NCBI GenBank assembly: GCA_002354135.1
Contig: DEKZ01000131.1
Span: 1-10,905, forward strand
Origin: Massilia sp. UBA2709
Lineage (GTDB): Bacteria > Pseudomonadota > Gammaproteobacteria > Burkholderiales > Burkholderiaceae_D
Length of the DNA: 10,905 nt
Reading direction: 5' to 3'
In this document: piece after piece, positions 1-7,065 of the stretch
Numbering within the stretch: the stretch's first letter is position 1
How the letters are laid out: every line of letters begins with the position of its first letter
Notes under the pieces: generated by a model
Told to the model about the DNA's origin: nothing
Databases searched by the model: none
Seen by the model: the letters and a program-made list of their open reading frames with translations, nothing else
Made by a program: the position numbers and the translations under genes

Positions 1-108
1 CTGGTTTGTGCAACAAAGCCCTACCATGCGAAAAACAGTGTACCCGTTTTGTTGCTCGGTTAACAAGGCCGAGCTTCGCCCAGCCCTTTGGTCCAGCCCG
101 GATTCTGC

Positions 109-114
109 GATAAT
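109..114 (+). promoter_or_regulatory. Probable polA promoter -10 box
   Basis: GATAAT at 109-114 matches the sigma-70 -10 consensus in five of six positions. A weak -35 candidate, TTTGGT at 87-92, lies 16 bases upstream. Transcription would start near 121, giving a leader of about 40 bases before the polA ATG at 162. No clear Shine-Dalgarno precedes that ATG. The rest of 1-108 holds only a 6-bp inverted repeat (GCTCGG 54-59, CCGAGC 69-74) with no T-run, and I see no gene there. Confidence 0.4.
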
Positions 115-161
115 GCCAGTCACTTTCGGCCATCCGGCCAGCTCCACTATTCATTCCCACT

Positions 162-2900
162 ATGCAAAATACCCTGCTGCTCGTTGACGGCTCCAGCTAC
201 CTCTACCGCGCCTACCACGCGCTGCCCGACCTGCGCAGCCCCGACGGCTTCCCGACCGGGGCGATGCACGGCATGGTCAACATGCTGCGCCGCCTGCGCG
301 CCGACTATCCGGCCGCCTACATTGCCTGCGTGTTCGATGCGAAAGGCAAGACCTTCCGCGACGACATGTACCCCGAGTACAAGGCGACCCGGGCGTCGAT
401 GCCGGAAGACCTGGGCAAGCAGATCGGCCCGATCCACGAGGCGGTGCGCCACCTGGGCTGGCCGATCCTGATGGTCGAGGGCGTGGAGGCGGACGACGTG
501 ATCGGCACCCTGGCCGTGCAGGCCGCCGCCAAGGGCATGAATACCATCGTGTCCACTGGCGACAAGGACCTGGCCCAGCTGGTGAACGACAAGGTCACCC
601 TGATCAACACGATGAGCAATGAAAAGCTCGACGAAGCCGGCGTGCTGGCCAAGTTCGGCGTGCCGCCGAACCGCATCATCGACTACCTGACCCTGATCGG
701 CGACACCGTCGACAACGTGCCGGGCGTGAACAAGTGCGGCCCGAAGACGGCGCTGAAGTGGCTGACCCTGCACGGCTCGCTCGACGGCGTGATGGAAAAT
801 GCGCACAGCATCGGCGGCGCGGTCGGCGAAAACCTGCGTTCGGCGCTGGAGTGGCTGCCGAAGGGCCGCGAGCTGATCACCGTGAAGACCGACTGCGACC
901 TGGTGAATCACGTGGTGTCGATCGAGGAAAGCCTGGTCGGCCGTCCCGAAGACAAGGAAGCGCTGCGCGACTTCTTCCAGCGCTACGGCTTCAAGACCAT
1001 GCTGCGTGAGCTGTCGCAGGGCCCTGGCGTGGGCGCGCCGGCGCTGAACTCGCCGGAAGGCGCACAGGAGACGCTGCCGGGCATGCCCATCATCAAGGGC
1101 GACTACGAATTGGTCACGACCTGGGAGCAGCTGGATAAATGGCTGGCCCTGGCCGATGCGGCCGAACTGACCTCGGTCGATACCGAAACCACCTCGCTCG
1201 ACCCAATGACGGCGCAGATGGTCGGCATCTCGCTATCGGTGGAAGCGGGCAAGGGCGCCTACATCCCGGTGGCCCACCGCTACGCCGGCGTGCCGGAACA
1301 GCTGCCGCGCGAAGAGGTACTGGAGCGCATGCGCGGGTGGCTGGAGAATCCGGCCAAGCCCAAGCTCGGCCAGAACCTCAAGTACGACATGCACATCTTT
1401 AACAACCATGGCGTGACCTTGCGCGGCATTGTCCACGACACGCTGCTGCAGTCGTATGTCTTCGAATCGCACAAGCCGCACGACATGGACACCATGGCGA
1501 TGCGCCATCTCGGCTACACCACGATTCCTTTCGTCGACGTGTGCGGCAAGGGCGCCAGCATGATCTGCTTCGACCAGGTGGAGCTCGAGCGCGCCAAGGA
1601 ATACGCGGCCGAGGATTCCGACATCACCCTGCGCCTGCACCAGACCATGCTGCCGCACGTGCTGAAGGACCCGGGCCTGACCTACATCTACGAGAAGGTC
1701 GAGCTGCCGACCCAGATCGTGCTCCAAAAGATCGAACGCAATGGCGTGCTGATCGACACCGAGAAGCTCGACGCCCAGTCGCGCGAAATCGGTGCGCGCC
1801 TGATGGAGCTGGAGCAGCAGGCCTATGAATTGGCCGGCGGCCAGTTCAACCTCGGCTCGCCCAAGCAGATCGGCGAGATTTTCTTCGGCAAGCTCCAGCT
1901 CCCGGTGATCAAGAAGACCGCCACCGGCGCGCCCTCGACCGACGAGGAAGTGCTGCAGAAGCTGGCCGAGGACTTCCCGCTGCCGAAAGTGCTGCTCGAG
2001 CACCGCGGCCTGGCCAAGCTGAAGTCGACCTATACCGACAAGCTGCCGAAGATGGTCAACCAGAACACCGGCCGGGTGCACACCAACTATGCCCAGGCCG
2101 TGGCCATCACCGGCCGCCTGGCGTCGAACGATCCGAACCTGCAGAACATCCCGGTGAGGACAAGCGAAGGGCGCCGCATCCGCGAAGCCTTTGTCGCACC
2201 GCCGGGCAGCGTGATCGTTTCGGCCGACTACTCGCAGATCGAGCTGCGCATCATGGCCCACATCTCGGGCGACGAGGCGATGCTGAAGGCCTTTGCGGAA
2301 GGCGAGGACATCCACCGCGCCACCGCCGCCGAGATCTTCGGCGTCGCCCCGGACGAGGTGCAGTCCGAGCAGCGCCGCTACGCCAAGGTCATCAACTTCG
2401 GCCTGATCTACGGCATGAGCGCCTTCGGCCTGGCCCAGAACCTGCAGATCGAACGCGCGGCGGCCGCCAACTACATCGACCGCTACTTTGCGCGCTTCTC
2501 GGGCGTGAAGCAGTACATGGACGAGACCCGCCTGGCCGCCAAGGCGCGCGGCTACGTCGAGACCGTGTTCGGCCGCCGCCTCTGGCTCCCTGAAATCAAT
2601 TCCGGCAACGGCCCACGCCGCGCCGGCGCCGAACGCGCGGCGATCAACGCGCCGATGCAGGGCACGGCGGCCGACCTGATCAAGCTGGCGATGATCGCCG
2701 TGCAGGGCTGGCTGGAAGACGAAAAGCTGGGCACGCGCATGGTCATGCAGGTGCACGACGAACTGGTGCTGGAAGTGCCGGAAGGCGAACTGGAACTGGT
2801 CAAGCAGAAGCTGCCGGAACTGATGGCGGGCGTGGCCAAGCTGAAGGTGCCGCTGGTGGCCGAGACCGGGGTGGGGCGTAATTGGGAGGAAGCGCACTAA
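162..2900 (+). CDS. polA: DNA polymerase I
   Basis: Family A polymerase that fills gaps and removes RNA primers in replication and repair; 912 residues, close to the usual full length (E. coli 928). Residues 1-290 form the 5'-3' nuclease, with acidic residues D9, D59, D111/D112, D134/D136 and D181/D184 in place. Residues about 315-500 form the 3'-5' proofreading domain; D340/E342, D409, Y481 and D485 are kept, so proofreading should be active, unlike Taq. Residues about 520-912 form the polymerase: motif A (D689 in SADYSQIELR), O-helix (R738, K742, F746, Y750) and motif C (H865, D866, E867 in QVHDELVL). These align with E. coli D705, R754, K758, F762, Y766 and D882/E883 at a constant offset of 16. 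The ATG at 162 gives the usual N-terminus (MQNTLLLVDGSSYLYRAYHA) but lacks a clear Shine-Dalgarno. Confidence 0.98.
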   Translation: MQNTLLLVDGSSYLYRAYHALPDLRSPDGFPTGAMHGMVNMLRRLRADYPAAYIACVFDAKGKTFRDDMYPEYKATRASMPEDLGKQIGPIHEAVRHLGWPILMVEGVEADDVIGTLAVQAAAKGMNTIVSTGDKDLAQLVNDKVTLINTMSNEKLDEAGVLAKFGVPPNRIIDYLTLIGDTVDNVPGVNKCGPKTALKWLTLHGSLDGVMENAHSIGGAVGENLRSALEWLPKGRELITVKTDCDLVNHVVSIEESLVGRPEDKEALRDFFQRYGFKTMLRELSQGPGVGAPALNSPEGAQETLPGMPIIKGDYELVTTWEQLDKWLALADAAELTSVDTETTSLDPMTAQMVGISLSVEAGKGAYIPVAHRYAGVPEQLPREEVLERMRGWLENPAKPKLGQNLKYDMHIFNNHGVTLRGIVHDTLLQSYVFESHKPHDMDTMAMRHLGYTTIPFVDVCGKGASMICFDQVELERAKEYAAEDSDITLRLHQTMLPHVLKDPGLTYIYEKVELPTQIVLQKIERNGVLIDTEKLDAQSREIGARLMELEQQAYELAGGQFNLGSPKQIGEIFFGKLQLPVIKKTATGAPSTDEEVLQKLAEDFPLPKVLLEHRGLAKLKSTYTDKLPKMVNQNTGRVHTNYAQAVAITGRLASNDPNLQNIPVRTSEGRRIREAFVAPPGSVIVSADYSQIELRIMAHISGDEAMLKAFAEGEDIHRATAAEIFGVAPDEVQSEQRRYAKVINFGLIYGMSAFGLAQNLQIERAAAANYIDRYFARFSGVKQYMDETRLAAKARGYVETVFGRRLWLPEINSGNGPRRAGAERAAINAPMQGTAADLIKLAMIAVQGWLEDEKLGTRMVMQVHDELVLEVPEGELELVKQKLPELMAGVAKLKVPLVAETGVGRNWEEAH

Positions 2901-2951
2901 GGCCTCCGCGCATCGAGGGCAGGGCGGTGCGTTTGCGGCTGCCCAGATGGC

Positions 2952-3110
2952 GCGTATCACCGCGTGGGCAGCGCATGCGGTGCGGCCTGCCGGCGTTCCG
3001 GTGGAGCTGCCCACCCTACGGGCGGCCGGGCTGCAGACCGTAGGGTGGGCAGCTCCACCAATCCCGCATGCACATCTCGCGGGGTCGGCGCTGCCCACGC
3101 GGCGATACGC
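2952..3110. repeat. Nested inverted repeat (first copy of repeat family)
   Basis: Two inverted repeats sit one inside the other in the polA-DUF4382 gap. The inner pair is a perfect 22-bp match (3000-3021 with 3038-3059) around a 16-base loop. The outer pair is 23 bp with one mismatch (2952-2974 with 3088-3110). The element can also be read as two copies of one unit in opposite orientation. Each unit starts with CCGCGTGGGCAGC and ends with GCTGCCCACCCTACG; they lie at about 2960-3020 (+) and 3039-3102 (-). Both unit ends recur at 7061-7234. No transposase is present. Short ORFs read across it look spurious. It may act as a transcript end or structured RNA for polA, but no T-run follows the stem. 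Confidence 0.85.
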
Positions 3111-3250
3111 AACGCCAGCCCGCCGTCACCGCACCGCTACCCGCGTCATCAACGCATTTCACCCCCGCAGAGCCGACGATTCGTCAGCGTGCCCCAGCCC
3201 TCCCGATGTAAAGTTGTGTAAGGGCAACGTTTAAATGTATCAATTGTAAT

Positions 3251-3260
3251 GAAACGTTTC
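3251..3260. promoter_or_regulatory. Palindrome resembling a LacI/Cra-family operator
   Basis: GAAACGTTTC at 3251-3260 is a perfect 10-bp palindrome with a central CG, preceded by T. LacI-family regulators such as Cra bind TGAAACGTTTCA-like sites (established knowledge). It lies about 90 bases before the DUF4382 ATG. A possible promoter just upstream (TTGTGT 3214-3219, 18-base spacer, TATCAA 3238-3243) would place the palindrome at the transcription start. The promoter match is weak. The remainder of 3111-3352 is non-coding. Confidence 0.3.
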
Positions 3261-3352
3261 GGCCTGGCGTGCGCATCGTAAAAGTTGCCACACGGAATGC
3301 TAAGCTCCTTTCGACGCCATATCCGGCGACCTATATAAATAGAAAGGTTCCC

Positions 3353-4569
3353 ATGCATTCCACGACCATCCGTTCCTGCTCCTCGCCGGTAGCGTCATCG
3401 CGGCGGCCACCCTGAGCGCCTGCGGCGGCGGTGGTGGCGACTCGGCCGCTCCCGGCCCGGTGTCCACGCTGGGCACCATCAGCGTCGCCCTGACCGATGC
3501 GCCTGCCTGCGGTTTCGATGCGGTCAACGTGACCGTCACCAAGGTGCGTGTGAACAAGAGCGCGAGCGCTGGCGAACTTGATGCGGGCTGGACCGACATC
3601 ACCCTGGCCGCGCCCAAGAAGATCAACCTGCTGAACCTGACCAACGGCGTGCTCGAGACCCTGGGCCAGACTTCGCTCGAGGCCGGCCAGTACAACCAGC
3701 TGCGCCTGGTGCTCGATTCGAACGCCAACGGCGCGGCCAACACCGTCGTCCCGACCGGCAGCACCACCGAGAAGCCGCTGGAAACGCCGAGCGCCGTGCA
3801 GAGCGGCCTGAAGCTCGTCGGCGCGATCAATGTCGAAGCCGGCCAGAAGACCGACGTCGTGATCGACTTCGACGCCTGCAAGTCGGTCGTCACCCGCGGC
3901 GGCAAGGGAACCTACGCCCTCAAGCCTGTCGTCAAGATGCTGCCGGCCGCCGTCAACGGCATCCAGGGCTTCGTCGCCACGGCTGCGCTGGCGGGCAACG
4001 TCACCGTCTCTGCCCAGCAGGACGGCGCGATCGTCAGCGCGACCACTCCGAATCCGACCACCGGCGAATTCTTCCTGTCGCGCCTGGCGCCGGGCAACTA
4101 CGACGTGGTCATCACCGCCGACAACAGCGCCGCTTCCGTGGTCGCTAACGTGCCGGTCGCCTCGACCAGCAGCACGGTCGCCCTGAGCACCGCGGCCGCG
4201 CCGATCGCGCTGGCCGCCGGCACCACCGGCAGCATCGCCGGCACCGTCACCCTGACGCCGCGGAGCACCCTTGACGCAGCGTATGTCGCCGCCAAGCAGA
4301 GCTTCGCCGCCGGCCCGACCGTGACCATCCGCTACCAGGGTGCCGACTTGGACAGCGGCGCCTACACCATCGCCAACCTGCCGGTCGCCGCGCCGCAGTA
4401 CGCGACCTACAGCGCCACGCTGCCGCTGGTGTTCGCCGCCTCGACCGGCGTGACCGCCGGCACCTACCGTGTCGACGCCTCGGCCACCGGCTACACCGCC
4501 AAGTCGCTTGATGGCGTGAGCATCGCCACCGCCAACCAGACCGGTGTCGACTTCACCCTGACGCCGTAA
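3353..4569 (+). CDS. DUF4382 lipoprotein, apparent frameshift in the signal peptide
   Basis: Surface or periplasmic lipoprotein of unknown function. The main reading frame contains a clear lipoprotein signal (FLLLAGSVIAAATLSAC, Cys codon 3421-3423) followed by a Gly-rich linker. A DUF4382 domain comes next (from GTISVALTDAP to ALKPVVKML, codons about 3472-3942). After it come two carboxypeptidase-regulatory-like beta segments, each with a Y-x-V/I pattern such as APGNYDVVITA and TAGTYRVDASA. The only well-placed ATG, at 3353 behind AAAGG (3343-3347), is in another frame and stops after 20 codons. The main frame has no ATG, GTG or TTG between its upstream stop (3340-3342) and GTG at 3460, which lies past the lipobox. 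One base appears lost around 3371-3384; restoring it would give a normal signal peptide beginning MHSTTIR. Starting at 3460 (369 residues) would leave an unexported protein. The family call is firm; the gene's integrity is not. Confidence 0.8.
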
Positions 4570-4584
4570 TCCCTCCGCGCGCAT

Positions 4585-4616
4585 CCCGGCCTCGCCTCGA
4601 ATCCGCCCGGGTTTTT
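4585..4616 (+). terminator. Weak candidate terminator after the DUF4382 gene
   Basis: CCCGG (4585-4589) can pair with CCGGG (4607-4611), directly followed by five T (4612-4616), 15 bases past the stop codon. The stem is short and the loop long, so this is only a candidate intrinsic terminator. Confidence 0.3.
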
Positions 4617-4646
4617 CGCTCTTGTTCATCCCGCATCAACTGCGCA

Positions 4647-4663
4647 CAGCAAAATTTTTGCTG
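4647..4663. promoter_or_regulatory. 17-bp perfect palindrome upstream of the hydrolase gene
   Basis: CAGCAAAA (4647-4654), one T, then TTTTGCTG (4656-4663) form a perfect inverted repeat of 8+1+8. It lies 73 bases before the hydrolase start, in the only gap between it and the DUF4382 gene. The size and symmetry fit a dimeric repressor operator. A short hairpin is the alternative. A smaller palindrome (TGCTA AGA TAGCA, 4694-4706) lies between it and the gene. No regulator gene is adjacent. Confidence 0.35.
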
Positions 4664-4724
4664 AACAGCAGAATGCGCGCGTCCCGAAGTCGCTGCTAAG
4701 ATAGCAAGCCTGTTCAATACGACC

Positions 4725-4729
4725 GGAGG
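4725..4729 (+). promoter_or_regulatory. Shine-Dalgarno that selects the hydrolase start
   Basis: GGAGG at 4725-4729 is followed by two in-frame ATGs. The first (4731) is one base away, too close for initiation. The second (4737) is 7 bases away, the normal spacing, so 4737 is taken as the start. Confidence 0.7.
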
Positions 4730-4736
4730 GATGCAC

Positions 4737-5621
4737 ATGAAAGATCTCGTACAAGACGGCGACAGCCTCGTCGCCAGCACGGCGTTCGAAGACGGCGTGG
4801 ACCGCCGCGTTTTCCTGAAAGCGGCAGTCGGCAGCGGTTTTGCGGCCGCCACCCTGCCGGTCATGGCGCAGTCGGTGGTCCAGACCGACACCGCCGGCCT
4901 GTCCGCGGGCGACCACATCATCGTCATCGACGGCCAGGACGTGCCCGTCTACCGCGCCCAGCCCGAGGGCAGGACCAACCTGCCGGTCATCCTCGTCATC
5001 TCCGAGATCTTCGGCGTGCACGAACACATCAAGGACGTGGCGCGCCGCTTCGCCAAGGCCGGCTACCTGGCCATCGCCCCCGACCTCTTCGTGCGCCAGG
5101 GCGACGCCACCAAGGTGTCCAACATCGCCGACCTGATGAAGGACATCGTGTCCAAGACGCCGGACGCCCAGGTCATGTCCGACCTCGACACGGTCGTGCG
5201 CTGGGCCAAGCAACGTGGCGGCGATACCGCGCGCCTCGGGATCACCGGCTTCTGCTGGGGCGGGCGCATCACCTGGCTGTACTGCGCCCACAACCCGGAC
5301 GTCAAGGCCGGCGTCGCCTGGTATGGCCGCCTCACCGGCGACACCACGGCGAACTCGCCCAAGCACCCGGTCGACATCGCCCAGAACCTGAAGGTGCCGG
5401 TGCTCGGCCTGTACGGCGCCAAGGACACCGGCATTCCGCTGGCGTCGGTGGAGCGCATGAAGGCGGAGCTCGGGAAGGGCAACAGCCGCTCCGAGTTCGT
5501 GGTCTACCCGAATTCGGGCCATGCCTTCCACGCGGATTACCGCCCGAGTTTCAACGAAGCCGATGCGAAGGACGGCTGGAAGCGTGCGCTGAACTGGTTC
5601 GCGAAGCACGGCGTGGCCTGA
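4737..5621 (+). CDS. Dienelactone hydrolase family protein with Tat signal
   Basis: Alpha/beta hydrolase, 294 residues from the ATG at 4737 (296 if 4731 is used). Numbered from 4737, residues 22-45 look like a twin-arginine signal peptide: DRRVFLK, then a hydrophobic stretch ending near PVMAQ. The protein is therefore probably exported folded to the periplasm, unlike the classical cytoplasmic enzyme. The dienelactone hydrolase triad is present: nucleophile C173 in GFCWGGR, D230 in GAKDTGIP, H262 in NSGHAFH. E90 in SEIFGVHEH matches the glutamate that activates the cysteine in the family. The true substrate is unknown; family members open lactones in chloroaromatic breakdown, but no ortho-cleavage genes lie nearby. 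It stands alone, with a 115-base gap before the DUF4382 stop. Confidence 0.9.
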   Translation: MKDLVQDGDSLVASTAFEDGVDRRVFLKAAVGSGFAAATLPVMAQSVVQTDTAGLSAGDHIIVIDGQDVPVYRAQPEGRTNLPVILVISEIFGVHEHIKDVARRFAKAGYLAIAPDLFVRQGDATKVSNIADLMKDIVSKTPDAQVMSDLDTVVRWAKQRGGDTARLGITGFCWGGRITWLYCAHNPDVKAGVAWYGRLTGDTTANSPKHPVDIAQNLKVPVLGLYGAKDTGIPLASVERMKAELGKGNSRSEFVVYPNSGHAFHADYRPSFNEADAKDGWKRALNWFAKHGVA

Positions 5622-5658
5622 GCGCAAGCGTAGCTGCACGTTTGGGAGCCGGGAGGGG

Positions 5659-5664
5659 TACAAT
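5659..5664 (+). promoter_or_regulatory. Probable -10 box for the ZIP transporter gene
   Basis: TACAAT at 5659-5664 matches the -10 consensus in five of six positions. It lies in the 87-base gap after the hydrolase stop, with no good -35. Transcription would start near 5671, about 38 bases before the ATC proposed as the start codon at 5709. This supports initiation there rather than at the overlapping ATG at 5663, which is in another frame. Confidence 0.4.
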
Positions 5665-5708
5665 GCCCGGCTCGCCACGCAAAGCACGTCCAGAACAAGA
5701 GGCTTCAA

Positions 5709-6479
5709 ATCGACCCGATCCTAATCTCCATCCTGCTGGCGACCGTCGTCGCCGGCGTCGTCAGCATCTCGGCCGCGGCTTTATTCTCGTTCACGCTGCT
5801 CTCCAAAATGGTGGAGCGGCTGGTGAGCCTGTCCGTCGGCATCATGCTGTCGACCTCGCTGCTGCACGCGCTGCCCGAGGCCTTCGATTCCGGCGCCAGC
5901 CCGCACAAGCTGTTCGCGACCCTGCTGGCCGGTTTGCTGACCTTCTTCCTGCTCGAGAAAGTGGCGCTGCTGCGCCATTCGCACCACCACGAGGGCGACG
6001 GCCACCACCACGCCCACGGCCACGACAAGCACGCGGCGGGCAAGTCGGGCTGGATGATCCTGATCGGCGACGGCATGCACAACTTCACCGACGGCATCCT
6101 GATCGCGGCGGCCTTCCTGGCCAACCCGGAGCTGGGCATCGTCACTGCGCTGGCGATCGTCGCGCACGAGATCCCGACCGAGATCGGCGACTTCATCGTG
6201 CTGCTCAACGCCGGCTTCTCGCGCCTGCGCGCCTACATCTTCAACCTGCTGTGCAGCCTGCTGGCGGTGGCGGGCGGCCTGCTCGGCTACTTCACCCTGG
6301 ACCGCGCCAGCGGCCTGATTCCCTATGTGCTGGTGTTCGCCTCGTCCGGCTTCATCTACATCGCGGTCAGCGACCTGATGCCCCAGATGCAGCGCCGCGC
6401 GACCGTGAAGGAATCGATCCCGCAGGTGCTCCTGATCTCCCTTGGCGTTATCATCGTCCTGTTCCTGACCGGGCGCTGA
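5709..6479 (+). CDS. ZIP family metal transporter, probable ATC start
   Basis: Inner-membrane importer of zinc or other divalent metals, 256 residues if started at ATC 5709. ZIP signatures are present: HNFTDG (residues 124-129, helix 4) and HEIPTEIGDF (153-162, helix 5) carry the metal-binding His and Glu. A His-rich cytoplasmic loop (residues 90-108, with HSHHHEGDGHHHAHGHDKH) lies between helices 3 and 4, as is usual in the family. The first canonical start is ATG 5808, but that removes helix 1, which is encoded just upstream (PILISILLATVVAGVVSISA). In this frame there is no ATG, GTG or TTG between the stop at 5631-5633 and 5808. AAGAGG at 5697-5702 lies 6 bases before ATC 5709, which points to an ATC start or a mutated ATG. 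The gene has its own probable promoter. Confidence 0.88.
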   Translation: MDPILISILLATVVAGVVSISAAALFSFTLLSKMVERLVSLSVGIMLSTSLLHALPEAFDSGASPHKLFATLLAGLLTFFLLEKVALLRHSHHHEGDGHHHAHGHDKHAAGKSGWMILIGDGMHNFTDGILIAAAFLANPELGIVTALAIVAHEIPTEIGDFIVLLNAGFSRLRAYIFNLLCSLLAVAGGLLGYFTLDRASGLIPYVLVFASSGFIYIAVSDLMPQMQRRATVKESIPQVLLISLGVIIVLFLTGR

Positions 6480-6522
6480 TGTAGTGATCGGGCCCGGCCG
6501 CATTGGCTGAAGGAGCCCGAGC

Positions 6523-7065
6523 ATGAAGCTTTGTCGTTGGATACCGGATGACGGTCCGGGCATGGAGCACCTGGCGCTGCGCCAGGAGGGCGACGTCATC
6601 CTCGCGCAGGGCGCGGCGATCGGCGGACGCTACGGCGAAGACTACGGCGTCTTCTACAGCATCCGCTGCGACGCCGCCTGGCGCGTGCGCCATGCGCGCA
6701 TCGAGGTGGCAGGGGAAGGGCGGCTGGAACTCTACGCCGACGGCGAAGGCCACTGGCAGGACAGCGAAGGCGCGCCCATCGCCTCACTCGACGGCTGCAT
6801 CGACATCGATCTTACCGCGAGCTGCTTCACGAATACCCTGCCGATCCGGCGCATGCGCGGCGTGCTCGACGTGCGGCAGGAGATCGACGTGGCCTGGGTG
6901 TGGATTCCGGAATTGAAAGTGGAGAAGGCGCGGCAGGGGTATACGCGGCTGGGCGCGAACCTGTACCGGTTCGAGAGCGTCGGCCGCGATTTCCAGGCCG
7001 ACCTGGAGGTCGACGACGATGGATCGGTGGTGCGTTACCCCGGCCTGTTCAATCGGGTGTCGTAG
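6523..7065 (+). CDS. Putative glycolipid-binding protein (PF06475)
   Basis: A 180-residue soluble protein without a signal peptide or membrane segment. It matches what I know of the putative glycolipid-binding family (PF06475): an N-terminal region with MEHLAL and repeated beta strands, W53 in AAWRVRHARIEV, then the hallmark GCIDIDLTASCFTNTLPIRR (residues 91-110). The closing pattern is QGYTRLGANLYRFES followed by DGSVVRYPGLFNR near the C-terminus. The biochemical role is not established; the family name rests on one mycobacterial-type member. The ATG at 6523 has AAGGAG at 6510-6515, 7 bases upstream. It follows the ZIP stop by 43 bases and may share its transcript. Its TAG stop (7063-7065) lies inside the CGTAGGGTGG end of the downstream repeat cluster. 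Confidence 0.85.
   Translation: MKLCRWIPDDGPGMEHLALRQEGDVILAQGAAIGGRYGEDYGVFYSIRCDAAWRVRHARIEVAGEGRLELYADGEGHWQDSEGAPIASLDGCIDIDLTASCFTNTLPIRRMRGVLDVRQEIDVAWVWIPELKVEKARQGYTRLGANLYRFESVGRDFQADLEVDDDGSVVRYPGLFNRVS

Noticed and set aside
1233..3098. Long open frame antisense to polA (621 codons)
   Set aside because: Shadow of the strong GC third-position bias of polA; the His/Arg/Leu/Val-rich product has no recognisable domain and polA is certain.
2952..3110. CRISPR array or insertion sequence
   Set aside because: The repeats are inverted pairs, not regularly spaced direct repeats; there is no transposase, target duplication or cas gene.
2947..3234. Small frames over the repeat downstream of polA (95 and 85 codons)
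   Set aside because: They read straight through the nested inverted repeats and lack a Shine-Dalgarno or known domain; repeat-derived spurious frames.
2901..3352. Small RNA of the Spot 42 type downstream of polA
   Set aside because: Spot 42 lies next to polA only in some gammaproteobacteria; no matching sequence or terminator-like T-run is seen here.
3331..4629. 432-codon frame antisense to the DUF4382 gene
   Set aside because: Gly/Arg/Asp-rich product with no domain; the plus strand has the lipobox and DUF4382 pattern.
4626..5708. 360-codon frame antisense to the hydrolase
   Set aside because: Low-complexity Val/Gly/Asp/Arg-rich product opposite a gene with a complete catalytic triad; a codon-bias shadow.
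5642..6484. 280-codon frame overlapping the ZIP gene, including ATG 5663
   Set aside because: Arg/Pro/Ala-rich out-of-frame product; the ZIP helices and metal motifs are in the other frame, and ATG 5663 overlaps a probable -10 box.
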